Shown: piece by piece, positions 37,074-45,427 of the stretch
Position numbering within the stretch: position 1 is the stretch's first letter
Layout of the letters: each line of letters begins with the position of its first letter
NCBI GenBank assembly: GCA_017624025.1
Contig: JAGANY010000046.1
Span: 1-64,000, forward strand
Direction: 5' to 3'
Source of the DNA: Ruminiclostridium sp.
GTDB taxonomy: Bacteria > Bacillota > Clostridia > Oscillospirales > Ruminococcaceae
DNA: 64,000 nucleotides
Position numbers and translations under genes: made by a program
The notes under the pieces: model-generated
The model's database searches: none
Told to the model about the DNA's origin: nothing
What the model saw: only the letters and a program-made list of their open reading frames with translations

Positions 37074-38228
37074 TTGAAGAGTATTAAAATAATTCCATTA
37101 CTACTGGGATGCTCTCTATTATTAACAGGCTGTGACAGCAAGGAACAAAAAGCGGAAAATGAGAAAAATCTCAGACAGGCTGAAAAGAATGCAGTAGCTT
37201 ATATTGAAGAGAAATACGGCTTTACTCCTGAAATAATTGAATCTGTGTTGGAAAGGTATGGCGGTTTATTCGGAAGTACCCCACATACAAGTGCACTTAT
37301 CAGAATGAATCATAACAGCAAGGATTTCAGCGTTTATATTGACGGCAGTACTAAGAATACCGACGGTGCGGATAATTATCAGCAGGAGGAAATTATCTCA
37401 GCATTGACAGAAAAATTATCCGAAAAGGCTGAGAATACCAAAGGTGTTGTCGGAGAAATAAAAAGTATAAATATTGACGGTGGAAAAGTGAAGAGCTTTC
37501 GTCCTATTGTTGAATGGAACTGTGAAAATCTTTATTCCGAATACTTTGACGGTGAAAATTTTGCAGAGGTTTTCGGAGATGAAATCTGTTGTGTAACTGC
37601 TGATTATATCGAAGCGGATTTTGAAAATCTACAGGAAAATGACTTTGATTTTCTACTGTCAAATGAACGTGTACGGTTATCTCTGATTTCTTACCGAACG
37701 GAAGAGGATTATCTGAACAGACCCGATTACGGTGAATTTAGCGATTTTACGGGAATAAAAAAACACGCAATACTGATTGAAGAAAGCTTTGTGTTCGGAA
37801 AAGACGGTGCTGATCATAATGAATATGTTCTCGGAAAGCACGATAATTTTTATTATTATGTTTTCGATAATACTCCCAATACGGTAAGCTTCTCGTCTGC
37901 CAAAATGCCTGACGCTTCGGAATTTGACGGACATGGAATTATCGACGGGCAATTCGTAACACCTGCTTACAGTATCAACAGCAGCGTAAACGAACGCATT
38001 TATATTTATTATCCCCTGTCGGAGCTTCCCGAAAAATCAAGACTTGCAACCAGCAGAAAAACTGCCGACGGCAACGACGTTGACATATCACCCCTCGCCT
38101 ACGACATAGGCGATTACAGAATGGCGTATATTCAGGCGAGTGAATTCAAGGACGCATATCTCGACGGAAATCCCGAAATAAGCTTTGCTTTTATAACCGA
38201 AAAGGAGAATATAAACAATGAACAATAA
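37074..38228 (+). CDS. Lipoprotein of unknown function in nucleoside salvage cluster
   Basis: A 384-residue lipoprotein beginning with TTG at 37074, preceded by AGGAGAGG. The signal peptide ends in LLLTGC, so Cys is about residue 20. The mature part is acidic and without membrane segments. I do not recognise a domain. Its last 11 bases overlap the start of deoC, which means it is translationally coupled to a deoxyribose catabolic gene. That suggests, but does not prove, a role connected with nucleosides at the cell surface. Confidence 0.75.
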   Translation: MKSIKIIPLLLGCSLLLTGCDSKEQKAENEKNLRQAEKNAVAYIEEKYGFTPEIIESVLERYGGLFGSTPHTSALIRMNHNSKDFSVYIDGSTKNTDGADNYQQEEIISALTEKLSEKAENTKGVVGEIKSINIDGGKVKSFRPIVEWNCENLYSEYFDGENFAEVFGDEICCVTADYIEADFENLQENDFDFLLSNERVRLSLISYRTEEDYLNRPDYGEFSDFTGIKKHAILIEESFVFGKDGADHNEYVLGKHDNFYYYVFDNTPNTVSFSSAKMPDASEFDGHGIIDGQFVTPAYSINSSVNERIYIYYPLSELPEKSRLATSRKTADGNDVDISPLAYDIGDYRMAYIQASEFKDAYLDGNPEISFAFITEKENINNEQ

Positions 38229-38862
38229 CGATATCTTCAAGTATGTTGACCACACAAAGCTTTCGGCAACAGCAACCTCTGATGAAATACTCACACTTTG
38301 CGGTGAGGCTGTAAAATACGGTACAGCCAGCGTATGTATTCCTCCCTGCTACATTGAGCTTGCAAAAAAGGAATACCCCTCTCTTAATATCTGTACCGTT
38401 ATAGGTTTCCCTCTCGGATACTGCACAACCGAAACCAAGGTTTTTGAAACCAAGGACGCTGTAACCAAAGGTGCGGACGAGATAGATATGGTAATAAACG
38501 TAGGAATGGTTAAAAACAAGCAGTACGATAAAGTGCTTGAAGAAATAAAAGCAGTCAAGGAGGCTTGCGGCGGTAAGCTTCTCAAGGTTATAATTGAAGC
38601 CTGTTATCTTACTGATGATGAAAAGGTTATGCTTTGTAAGCTCGTAACCGAAGCAAAGGCTGAATATATCAAAACCTCAACAGGCTTTGGTACAGGCGGT
38701 GCGACAGCTGAAGATATAATAATCTTCAAAAATAATATCGGCGAAAATGTTAAAATGAAGGCCGCTGGCGGTATCCGTACAAAGGAAGATATGGAAAAAT
38801 TCATAGAACTGAGCTGTTCGCGAATAGGAACAAGCGGAGCTGTAAAGGCTCTCATCGACTAA
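38218..38862 (+). CDS. deoC: Deoxyribose-phosphate aldolase
   Basis: A 214-residue class I aldolase that splits deoxyribose-5-P into acetaldehyde and glyceraldehyde-3-P. The Schiff-base lysine is in AEYIKTSTGFG near residue 145. EIDMVINVGMVK and KAAGGIRT are also typical. The start has AAAGGAG and overlaps the preceding lipoprotein gene. It is followed by deoB after 9 bases. Confidence 0.96.
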   Translation: MNNNDIFKYVDHTKLSATATSDEILTLCGEAVKYGTASVCIPPCYIELAKKEYPSLNICTVIGFPLGYCTTETKVFETKDAVTKGADEIDMVINVGMVKNKQYDKVLEEIKAVKEACGGKLLKVIIEACYLTDDEKVMLCKLVTEAKAEYIKTSTGFGTGGATAEDIIIFKNNIGENVKMKAAGGIRTKEDMEKFIELSCSRIGTSGAVKALID

Positions 38863-38871
38863 GGAGGATTT

Positions 38872-39996
38872 ATGGCTGAACGTGTTTTTTTAATAGTACT
38901 CGACAGCGTCGGAATAGGCGAAATGCCGGACGCTAAGAATTACGGCGACGAAGGAAGCAACACACTTAAAGCCTGCTTCGATACAGGAAAGCTTAATGTA
39001 CCGAATATGAGAAGGCTTGGTCTTTTCAATATAGACGGTAATGAATACGGCGGAAAAACAGATAATCCCATAGGCAAGTACGCACGTATGACCGAATTAT
39101 CCAAAGGCAAGGACACTACAACAGGTCACTGGGAGATGATGGGTATTGTAAGTGAAAAACCCTTCCCTACCTATCCAGATGGTTTCCCCGACGAAGTAAT
39201 AAAGGAATTCGAAGAAAAGACAGGCAGAAAAGTGCTTTGCAACAAGCCCTACTCGGGAACTGAGGTAATAAAGGATTTCGGCGAGGAGCACGTAAAAACA
39301 GGTGCTCTTATCGTTTATACATCGGCAGACAGCGTATTTCAGATTGCTGCACACGAGGATATTGTGCCTGTGGAAGAGCTTTACAGATACTGTGAAATCG
39401 CCCGTGAAATGCTTGTGGGTGAACACGGCGTCGGAAGAGTTATTGCACGTCCTTTTATCGGAGAATACCCCTTTACACGCACAAAGAACCGCCACGATTT
39501 TTCACTTAAGCCTACCGAAAAAACATATCTCGAGATTATATCCGACTTTGGTCTTACCTGCTATGGAATCGGCAAGATAAACGATATTTTCTGTGGAGTA
39601 GGACTTAACGGCTTCGTAAGAACAGCGGACAACAATGACGGTATGAAAAAAACAGAAGAGTTTACCGAAAAGGACTGGAAAGGCTTCTGTTTTGTTAATC
39701 TTGTTGACTTTGATATGAATTTCGGTCACAGAAACGATGTTGATGGATATACAAACGCACTCAACGAATTCGACAGCTGGCTCGGAGCATTTTTACCGAA
39801 ACTCCGTGACGATGATATTCTTATGATTACAGCAGATCACGGCTGTGACCCTGTAACTCCCTCTACTGACCATTCGAGAGAATATACTCCCCTTTTAATT
39901 TACGGGAAAGGAATTGAACCGAAAAATCTCGGCACAATAAACGGTTTTGACTCTATCGGAATAAAGATTATGGAAGAGCTTAATATTTTGTTATAG
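38872..39996 (+). CDS. deoB: Phosphopentomutase
   Basis: A 374-residue Mn-dependent mutase of the alkaline phosphatase superfamily that interconverts (deoxy)ribose-1-P and -5-P. Features are ILDSVGIGEMPDA at the N terminus (metal Asp), GKDTTTGHWEM with the phosphorylated Thr, and ITADHGCDPVTPSTDHSREYTP near the C terminus. The start has AAGGAGG. It completes the deoC-deoB pair. Confidence 0.97.
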   Translation: MAERVFLIVLDSVGIGEMPDAKNYGDEGSNTLKACFDTGKLNVPNMRRLGLFNIDGNEYGGKTDNPIGKYARMTELSKGKDTTTGHWEMMGIVSEKPFPTYPDGFPDEVIKEFEEKTGRKVLCNKPYSGTEVIKDFGEEHVKTGALIVYTSADSVFQIAAHEDIVPVEELYRYCEIAREMLVGEHGVGRVIARPFIGEYPFTRTKNRHDFSLKPTEKTYLEIISDFGLTCYGIGKINDIFCGVGLNGFVRTADNNDGMKKTEEFTEKDWKGFCFVNLVDFDMNFGHRNDVDGYTNALNEFDSWLGAFLPKLRDDDILMITADHGCDPVTPSTDHSREYTPLLIYGKGIEPKNLGTINGFDSIGIKIMEELNILL

Positions 39997-40026
39997 TATT
40001 TCGCTCGTTTTTGATTTTTACACAGT

Positions 40027-40056
40027 AAAAGGCAGCCGCCACAGCGACTGCCTTTA
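40027..40056. terminator. Bidirectional terminator after deoB
   Basis: AAAGGCAG and CTGCCTTT, with extra pairs inside, lie between convergent deoB and the HExxH-protein gene. Confidence 0.7.
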
Positions 40057-40070
40057 ATAATTCTTCATTT

Positions 40071-40718
40071 TCAGCCGGTCTTTACATCAGAACCGTCAAA
40101 TCCAAGCATAAATGTTTTACGGAAATCGGTCATATCTATTCTTGTGCGGGTTGTTGTAAGTCCGCCGGCAACATAGATACGTCCGCATTCGTCACAGGTA
40201 TCGGTCTTAATCTGAACCGTCTGTGAAACGACCTTCTTTCCTTCGTTTTCAGCCTTGATGCTTTCTCTTCTTACGTGTTCCATTTCGTGGCCACGTACTC
40301 TGAAAGCTGCTGTACTGGGGTCCATCTTTGTAGCGGACTGGAAAGATACAGCGGAATCGTTCGAGTCGTCCTTATAACGCCTGTTTTTGCAGGTTTCACA
40401 CTGGCACTCGGGACAATCCTTATCGAAGCCGTCAGCTTTATGCTTGCTGTGTTCAGCCGAATCAGCCTTATGTTCTTCTTCGGGGTGAACAAAACCATCT
40501 TCTTCTGCCTTCTTCGCCTTATCGGTTTCGGGCATTCCGAAAATCTTATGTTCCTCCTTAAGAGTTCCGTCCAGCTCGTATCGGCTTTCATTTTTACCTA
40601 CGATCTGTTCATCCTTAAGACCCAATTTCTTTGCGTCCTCGGATACTCGGGGGTTTTGATTTGCTGTATTCTGATAGGCTGAAATGACAGAATTAGCCTG
40701 TAACTTACCTAAAGTCAT
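40071..40718 (-). CDS. Putative HExxH zinc protein with CxxC clusters
   Basis: A 215-residue protein without a signal peptide. Near residue 145 it has HEMEH, an HExxH zinc-protease motif. It also has CPECQCETC near residue 105 and CDECG near 175, which may bind zinc. The region around HExxH (SFQSATKMDPSTAAFRVRGHEMEHVRRE) resembles the SprA/CJM1_0395 group of putative metalloproteases. The first 90 residues are low-complexity and His/Lys/Glu-rich. The start follows GGAGG. A role is not known. Confidence 0.65.
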   Translation of the reverse strand: MTLGKLQANSVISAYQNTANQNPRVSEDAKKLGLKDEQIVGKNESRYELDGTLKEEHKIFGMPETDKAKKAEEDGFVHPEEEHKADSAEHSKHKADGFDKDCPECQCETCKNRRYKDDSNDSAVSFQSATKMDPSTAAFRVRGHEMEHVRRESIKAENEGKKVVSQTVQIKTDTCDECGRIYVAGGLTTTRTRIDMTDFRKTFMLGFDGSDVKTG

Positions 40719-40936
40719 TCAAAACCCTCCTTTTTTGTAAAGATTTTTTAAAGCACAAATAAAAATCTCAAAGCACAAAAGGTTATATAATAACCCTATG
40801 GTATAGTATATCACAACTTTCTATATTTTTCAAGTATTTTTAAAAAAAATTATCACATTTCCTTTTTGTCCTTTTTTTAGTACATTTAGTTTAATATAAT
40901 CAAGATACAAAATAAAAAGAAAGGACACAAAAAATT

Positions 40937-41119
40937 ATGACAGTATTAGCAATTATTTTTATCGCAACAAGCTGGTTTGCAACAGTATTTGTAATCGGAG
41001 AAGCTATGGAAAAGGCGGAGAAAAAGCTTAAATCGCTGAAGAAAGCTTCCGTTCGCCCCTCTGCCGACCTTAAAGGAAAGGTCGGACAGGGGGGCTCTGT
41101 CTTACCAGGAGCAGTATAA
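40937..41119 (+). CDS. Small single-helix ORF, doubtful
   Basis: A 60-codon frame preceded by GAAAGGA and by a TATAAT at 40895-40900. The first 25 residues form a plausible membrane helix (VLAIIFIATSWFATVFVIG), followed by a basic tail AEKKLKSLKKA. The last 20 codons are encoded by a strong inverted repeat at 41055-41095, which suggests that the natural 3' end has been replaced. It could be a real small membrane peptide that was interrupted, or not a gene. Confidence 0.35.
   Translation: MTVLAIIFIATSWFATVFVIGEAMEKAEKKLKSLKKASVRPSADLKGKVGQGGSVLPGAV
41055..41095. repeat. Strong imperfect inverted repeat
   Basis: 41055-41071 pairs with 41078-41095 around a 6-base loop, with GC-rich arms. There is no T-tract on the plus strand. 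It may be the end of a decayed mobile element or a non-canonical terminator. Confidence 0.6.
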
Positions 41120-41243
41120 GCCTAAGCGAATAAATGTTGATTTGTTCATTTGTACCTCCTGTTGTGTCCGTTCCGTTCTCTGCCCGAAACGTCCGTTTGT
41201 TTTTGTCCGCCTCGTTCAACCGCCCAAGACGTCCTCGTGATAT

Positions 41244-41275
41244 AAAAACAGCGCATACCCGAAGGCATACGCTGT
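41244..41275 (-). terminator. Minus-strand terminator with UUCG loop
   Basis: A 12-bp stem, 41264-41275 with 41248-41259, closes a UUCG tetraloop on the minus strand and is followed by TTTTTAT. It is the third of three such signals in a row. Confidence 0.7.
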
Positions 41276-41295
41276 GATTATTGAATTTTAGGCAT

Positions 41296-41321
41296 AAAAA
41301 TAGCACCCTTTGAAGAGTGCT
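41296..41321 (-). terminator. Minus-strand terminator, second of three
   Basis: AGCACTCTT with AGGGTGCT on the minus strand, followed by ATTTTTATG. Confidence 0.5.
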
Positions 41322-41339
41322 TAAATATTAAATTTTGCA

Positions 41340-41370
41340 TAAGAAAACCGCCTACGTGGGTAAGCGGTTT
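41340..41370 (-). terminator. Minus-strand terminator of the toxin-fragment region
   Basis: AAACCGC...GCGGTTT hairpin with TTTTCTT on the minus strand, overlapping the stop of the 62-codon gene. Confidence 0.6.
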
Positions 41371-41557
41371 ATAAAAGTTTTAAATCTTCTTCAACACAAT
41401 CAAAAATAGGAAAAACACCGCCATAACCGTCAGAGCGTTTGCCTTTTACGTTGCTTTCAACAGTGATTTTTGTGTCACCTTTATTCTTTACAATATCGAT
41501 TATTGTTCCTTCTACATTTTTGGATTTTATTAAAACCTTGTCATATAAATTGAACAT
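41369..41557 (-). CDS. Small protein, possible immunity partner
   Basis: A 62-residue protein (starts MFNLYDKVLIKSKN, ends CVEEDLKLL), rich in beta-strand residues and looking like an SH3-type fold. It starts 5 bases after the toxin-like fragment, with GAGAGGA upstream. In polymorphic toxin loci, small genes directly after the toxin usually encode immunity proteins, so that is the most likely role, by context only. I do not recognise a family. Confidence 0.5.
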   Translation of the reverse strand: MFNLYDKVLIKSKNVEGTIIDIVKNKGDTKITVESNVKGKRSDGYGGVFPIFDCVEEDLKLL

Positions 41558-41562
41558 TTAAA

Positions 41563-42030
41563 TCAGTCCTCTCTATGCCCCGTTATAAGACGTGGTTTGC
41601 CGTTAGGGGCGTCTTTTCTCCATACGGTTCTGAATCTTTTCTTGCTTGTAATGCCTAAATCCATAAAGATGCTAAAATCCTCTGTTCCGTCTGAATTCTT
41701 CTTAACATCAGTTAGTTTAGAAGTGTCGAACTTTGATTCAATATCATCGAATAATCTTTCGTAATCACTTTCTTTATAACCGACATCAAAAAACTCATCA
41801 GCGTGTTTTGCACCCGGACTAAGTAAAAATTTCTTAATCTTATCTGGCGGAATTTCAAATTTCTCGCTTAATTTAATTATATCACTTTTATCGGTTTTGT
41901 CAACAGTTTTCTTCGCCTTAAACGCAAGTTTCCCGTCCGCTGTCTCCTCCAACCCGTCAAGCCATTCATCAAAAGTCATATCCTGTGGAACGTTATCGCC
42001 GAGAAACGTGTCCCATTCCTTATCCGTCTC
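41563..42030 (-). pseudogene. 5'-truncated toxin-like gene fragment (DUF6883-like C-terminal domain)
   Basis: The frame is open from just after a TAG at 42031-42033 to the stop at 41563. The first ATG is at 41979, but the 17 codons above it (TDKEWDTFLGDNVPQD...) read as protein in the same frame, so the gene appears to have lost its 5' part. The C-terminal half (KKFLLSPGAKHADEFFDVGY and the ending KRFRTVWRKD with PRLITGHRED) resembles what I remember of DUF6883, a domain found at the ends of polymorphic toxins and phage proteins. It directly abuts the proS promoter. The assignment is from memory and moderate. Confidence 0.5.
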
Positions 42031-42057
42031 CTATTGTATATAAAATCTCCTTTTGGC

Positions 42058-42086
42058 TTGACATAAAGAGTTTTATGTGGTATAAT
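42058..42086 (+). promoter_or_regulatory. Promoter of proS
   Basis: A perfect TTGACA at 42058-42063 and TATAAT at 42081-42086 with 17-base spacing. Confidence 0.85.
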
Positions 42087-42127
42087 TCAATATATATTTA
42101 AAAGCGTTGATAAGAAATAGTAGGCTT

Positions 42128-42340
42128 TTTTGTGATTTCAGAGAAAGGGCGGTTGGTGTGAGCCTTTATTCGCTGAAAGCTGAACCCGTCTTTGAGCTGT
42201 GGCGGTGAATTTTAGTATTCGTCATCGGGTCTCTCCCGTTACAGAGAACTAAAGTGCAGAGTTTTCTCTGAATTTAGGTGGTAACACGGACTATCGGGAT
42301 TTATCCCTGTTCGCCCTAAGCATTATGCTTGGGGCTTTTA
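42128..42340 (+). promoter_or_regulatory. T-box leader of proS
   Basis: The transcript leader contains a stem I region (from about 42131), then the T-box core GGTGGTAACACGG at 42277-42289. An intrinsic terminator follows: 42313-42322 with 42326-42335, 10 bp with one G-U, then TTTTATATTTT. Uncharged tRNA-Pro should stabilise the antiterminator. The UGGU at 42279-42282 is complementary to the ACCA end of tRNA-Pro found in this window at 57724. A candidate specifier lies in GAACCCGTC near 42180. The frame of the specifier codon is uncertain. Confidence 0.85.
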
Positions 42341-42365
42341 TATTTTAAGAAAGAAGGACTTTACT

Positions 42366-44096
42366 ATGAAGCTTGAAAAACTCGTGGGCGACCGTTTTAA
42401 AGAACGCCCCTCCGACTGCCAGATCGACAGCCACGCAATTATGTTAAGAGGCGGTTATATGAAGTATGTTGCTAACGGCATCTTCTCCTCCTATATGCCT
42501 CTTAAGCGTACCACAAGAAAAATTGAAGCTATTATCCGTGATGAGATGGATAAAATCGACGGCCAGGAAGTTCAGTTCCCTGTTGTTATGCCTGCTTCTC
42601 TCTGGCAGGAATCGGGAAGATACGAAAGTATCGGAAGCGAGCTTCTCCGCTTCAGCGACCGCAACAAGAGCCCTCACGTTCTCGGTATGACTCACGAGGA
42701 AGCAGCGGTTCACCTTGTACGTGAATATGGACAGGGTTATACAAAATATCCTTTTATGATATACCAGATTCAGACTAAGTTCCGTGACGAAGCAAGACCG
42801 AGAGGCGGACTTATCCGTGTACGTGAATTTACTATGAAGGACGCTTACTCCTTCCACACTTCCCAGGAAGACCTTGAACAGTACTATGATAAGTGCCACA
42901 AGGCTTATGAAAATATTTTTGCAAGAGCAGGTGTTCCGGAAGTTATTTCTGTTCAGTCCGACTCCGGTATGATGGGCGGAAGCATTTCTCACGAATTTAT
43001 GCTCCTTACTCCTATCGGTGAAGACAGCATTGCTATCTGTCCCGAATGTGGATACAGAGCAAATATGGAAGCTGCCGAAAGCATTATCAACAACACCAAG
43101 GACGCTGAATCGAAGGCTCTTGAACTCGTATATACACCCGATATCCATACAATCGAAGACGTATGTGAATTCCTTAAAACTCCTACAGACAAGAGCTGTA
43201 AGGCTGTTGTATATCAGAAGAATGCTGATGACTCCTACATCGTTGTATTCATCAGAGGCGACCTCGATGTTAACGAAACAAAGCTCAGAAACTACCTTGG
43301 TTTCGATATTCATCCCGCTGTTATTACTGAAGAAAGCGGTCTCTTTGCAGGTTATATCGGACCTGTAGGCATTACAGAAAACTGCCGTGTTCTCCTCGAC
43401 AACTCTCTTAAGAACACAAACAATCTCTCCTGTGGCGGTAACAAGCCCGAATACCACTATATCGGACTTGATGTTGAACGTGACTGTCCCGATGCAGAAT
43501 ACAGTGACTTTGCGAAGATTGCTGAAGGCGGTATTTGTCCTTGCTGCGGAAAGCCCGCTATCAATATCTCAAGAGGTATTGAAGTTGGTAATATCTTCCA
43601 GCTCGGTACAAAGTACACAAAGTCTATGAATATGACATACCTCGACGCACAGGGTGAAAGCCACAACCCCATTATGGGCTGCTATGGTATCGGTGTAGGA
43701 AGACTTGCTGCTTCCGTATGCGAAGCAAAGCACGATGATTACGGTCCTATCTGGCCTATCTCCATCGCACCCTGGGAGGTTCATATCTGTGCAGTACGTG
43801 CTGATGATCCCGAAGTAAAGAAGACTGCTGATGAGCTTTATGAAACACTCACAGCTATGGGTATCGAAGTAATTTATGATGACAGAGCTAACGTAAGTGC
43901 AGGCGTAATGTTCTCTGACGCTGACTTACTCGGCTGTCCTGTAAGAGTAACGGTAAGCCCCCGTAACTTAAAGGAAAACTGCTGTGAAATAACAGCGAGA
44001 GACAAGAGCTTTGCTCATAAGCCCGCTGTTGCTGATACAGCTTCAAAGGTACAGGAAATTGTAAACGAGCTTAAGGCACAGCTTGCAGTAAAGTAA
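42366..44096 (+). CDS. proS: Prolyl-tRNA synthetase (bacterial type)
   Basis: A 576-residue class II synthetase. Motif 2 is FRDEARPRGGLIRVREFTMKD near residue 145, with HEEA just before it. An editing (INS) domain lies at about 225-400 and the anticodon-binding domain is C-terminal (about 470-576). The architecture is that of the bacterial ProS. The start at 42366 follows GAAGGA. Expression should be controlled by the T-box leader. Confidence 0.97.
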   Translation: MKLEKLVGDRFKERPSDCQIDSHAIMLRGGYMKYVANGIFSSYMPLKRTTRKIEAIIRDEMDKIDGQEVQFPVVMPASLWQESGRYESIGSELLRFSDRNKSPHVLGMTHEEAAVHLVREYGQGYTKYPFMIYQIQTKFRDEARPRGGLIRVREFTMKDAYSFHTSQEDLEQYYDKCHKAYENIFARAGVPEVISVQSDSGMMGGSISHEFMLLTPIGEDSIAICPECGYRANMEAAESIINNTKDAESKALELVYTPDIHTIEDVCEFLKTPTDKSCKAVVYQKNADDSYIVVFIRGDLDVNETKLRNYLGFDIHPAVITEESGLFAGYIGPVGITENCRVLLDNSLKNTNNLSCGGNKPEYHYIGLDVERDCPDAEYSDFAKIAEGGICPCCGKPAINISRGIEVGNIFQLGTKYTKSMNMTYLDAQGESHNPIMGCYGIGVGRLAASVCEAKHDDYGPIWPISIAPWEVHICAVRADDPEVKKTADELYETLTAMGIEVIYDDRANVSAGVMFSDADLLGCPVRVTVSPRNLKENCCEITARDKSFAHKPAVADTASKVQEIVNELKAQLAVK

Positions 44097-44103
44097 TTAA
44101 CAT

Positions 44104-44138
44104 AAAACACGGTATTGATTTTTTCAATACCGTGTTTT
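44104..44138 (+). terminator. Terminator of proS
   Basis: 15-bp perfect stem, 44104-44118 with 44124-44138, followed by T residues. Confidence 0.9.
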
Positions 44139-44265
44139 TTTCATAATTATCACTTTCAGAGTGAAAAAAACTCTCTTAACGTGATATTGTATAATACGCT
44201 TTTTTATGTTAGAATACAAACAGAAAGAGGCCGATTTCAAATTTAATCATTTAAGGAGTTTAGTT

Positions 44266-45255
44266 ATGAAGCTTTATATAGGTGAAACAATAAAAAGATT
44301 AAGAAAAGAAAAGGATATTACACAAGAAGAATTTTCCGAATTTATCGGTGTGTCCTGTCAATCCGTATCACGCTGGGAAAACGGGGCTTGTTATCCCGAT
44401 ATTGAACTTATACCTTTAATCGCCTCTTTTTTCGGCATCTCAACAGATAAGCTTTTAGGAATAGACGAGATTTCCGAAAAAGAAACAGTTGAAAAATACA
44501 AGTCGGAATTTCAGGAAAATATCAGCAAGGGCAATATTGAAGAATGCATAAAGATTTCCCGCAAAGCGGTTGCCGAATATCCGAATAACTACATATTACT
44601 GAATATGCTTATGTACGCTTTGTTTGTATCGGGAAGCGATGATGCGGATATTCCCGACTGGAAAGAAAATATGGAGAAGTACGATGATGAAATCATAGCT
44701 CTCGGCGAGCGTATCATAAAGTACTGCGATGATACAGAAATCAAACTCGAAGCTACAGCAAGGCTTGCATTTCAGCATTGTGAAATGGGGCGTAAAAGTA
44801 TCGGACGCTCTATATATGAATCTATGCCTTCGATGGAATGGTGTAAGGAAAGAGTTATGTGGTGGGCGTTAGAGGAAAATGAAAAAATACCCCATCTCCG
44901 TAAAAGCATCAGAGACGCTTACAATCTGCTTGATGGATTTATATATCGGTTACAGAAAACTCTTACGCCTTCGGATGCGTTAAAGATTATCGAAAAAGAA
45001 TATGAGCTCTGTGATATTATGTATGACAAGAAGTCTGTTTTTGGCTCCTGGGCTAACGCAAATACACATTTCAGACACGCAAAATGTCTTGCAGAATTAA
45101 ACAGAGATAATGAAGCAATTGAACACATTAAAATATCCATACAAGCATCCGCCGAATTCGATAAACGTCCCGAAAAAACGGAAACAGAAAGCATTTTACT
45201 TGGAAAGCAGATAATCAACCGCACAGATTATGATACTGCAGATTCAAGACCGTAA
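44266..45255 (+). CDS. XRE-family regulator, apparently cut short by a stop codon
   Basis: A 329-residue regulator with an N-terminal helix-turn-helix (about 7-60; ITQEEFSEFIGVSCQSVSRWENG) and a helical C-terminal part rich in aromatic and acidic residues, perhaps a TPR-like sensor. AAGGAG lies upstream of the start, and the upstream ATG at 44206 is rejected. Directly after the TAA at 45253-45255 the same frame stays open for 33 more codons, to a TGA at 45355-45357, and reads QEILLNSWLQDKAFDKIRE..., which looks like the normal end of such proteins. The gene is therefore probably truncated by a nonsense mutation. Confidence 0.85.
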   Translation: MKLYIGETIKRLRKEKDITQEEFSEFIGVSCQSVSRWENGACYPDIELIPLIASFFGISTDKLLGIDEISEKETVEKYKSEFQENISKGNIEECIKISRKAVAEYPNNYILLNMLMYALFVSGSDDADIPDWKENMEKYDDEIIALGERIIKYCDDTEIKLEATARLAFQHCEMGRKSIGRSIYESMPSMEWCKERVMWWALEENEKIPHLRKSIRDAYNLLDGFIYRLQKTLTPSDALKIIEKEYELCDIMYDKKSVFGSWANANTHFRHAKCLAELNRDNEAIEHIKISIQASAEFDKRPEKTETESILLGKQIINRTDYDTADSRP

Positions 45256-45357
45256 CAGGAAATACTCCTGAACAGCTGGTTACAGGACAAAGCCTTCGAT
45301 AAAATAAGAGAAACAGATAAATATAAGGAAATAATAAAAAATTATATTAAGCTGTGA
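45256..45357 (+). pseudogene. In-frame tail of the XRE regulator beyond the stop codon
   Basis: The codons from 45256 read as a helical, charged C-terminal segment ending NYIKL before TGA at 45355. They are in the same frame as the regulator. Either the TAA is a recent mutation or it is read through. Confidence 0.55.
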
Positions 45358-45427
45358 CAATTTCATTGGTTCAATCGTCTTAAAGATAGCTGAGAGCTCA
45401 GAAGCTTTAATGAAAAGAGGCAGAAAG

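Noticed and set aside
40750..40782. Repeated AAAGCACAAA upstream of the HExxH gene
   Set aside because: Only two copies in AT-rich DNA, without a palindrome; may be chance.
41137..41155. Possible 15-codon minus-strand peptide (MNKSTFIRLGLYCSW) after a GGAGG, starting near 41137
   Set aside because: Short, no promoter or neighbouring function seen; kept only as a note since the SD is good.
41070..41306. 78-codon minus-strand frame over the inverted repeat and terminators
   Set aside because: It crosses the 41248-41275 terminator and is rich in Arg/Leu/Pro as expected from read-through of structured, non-coding sequence.
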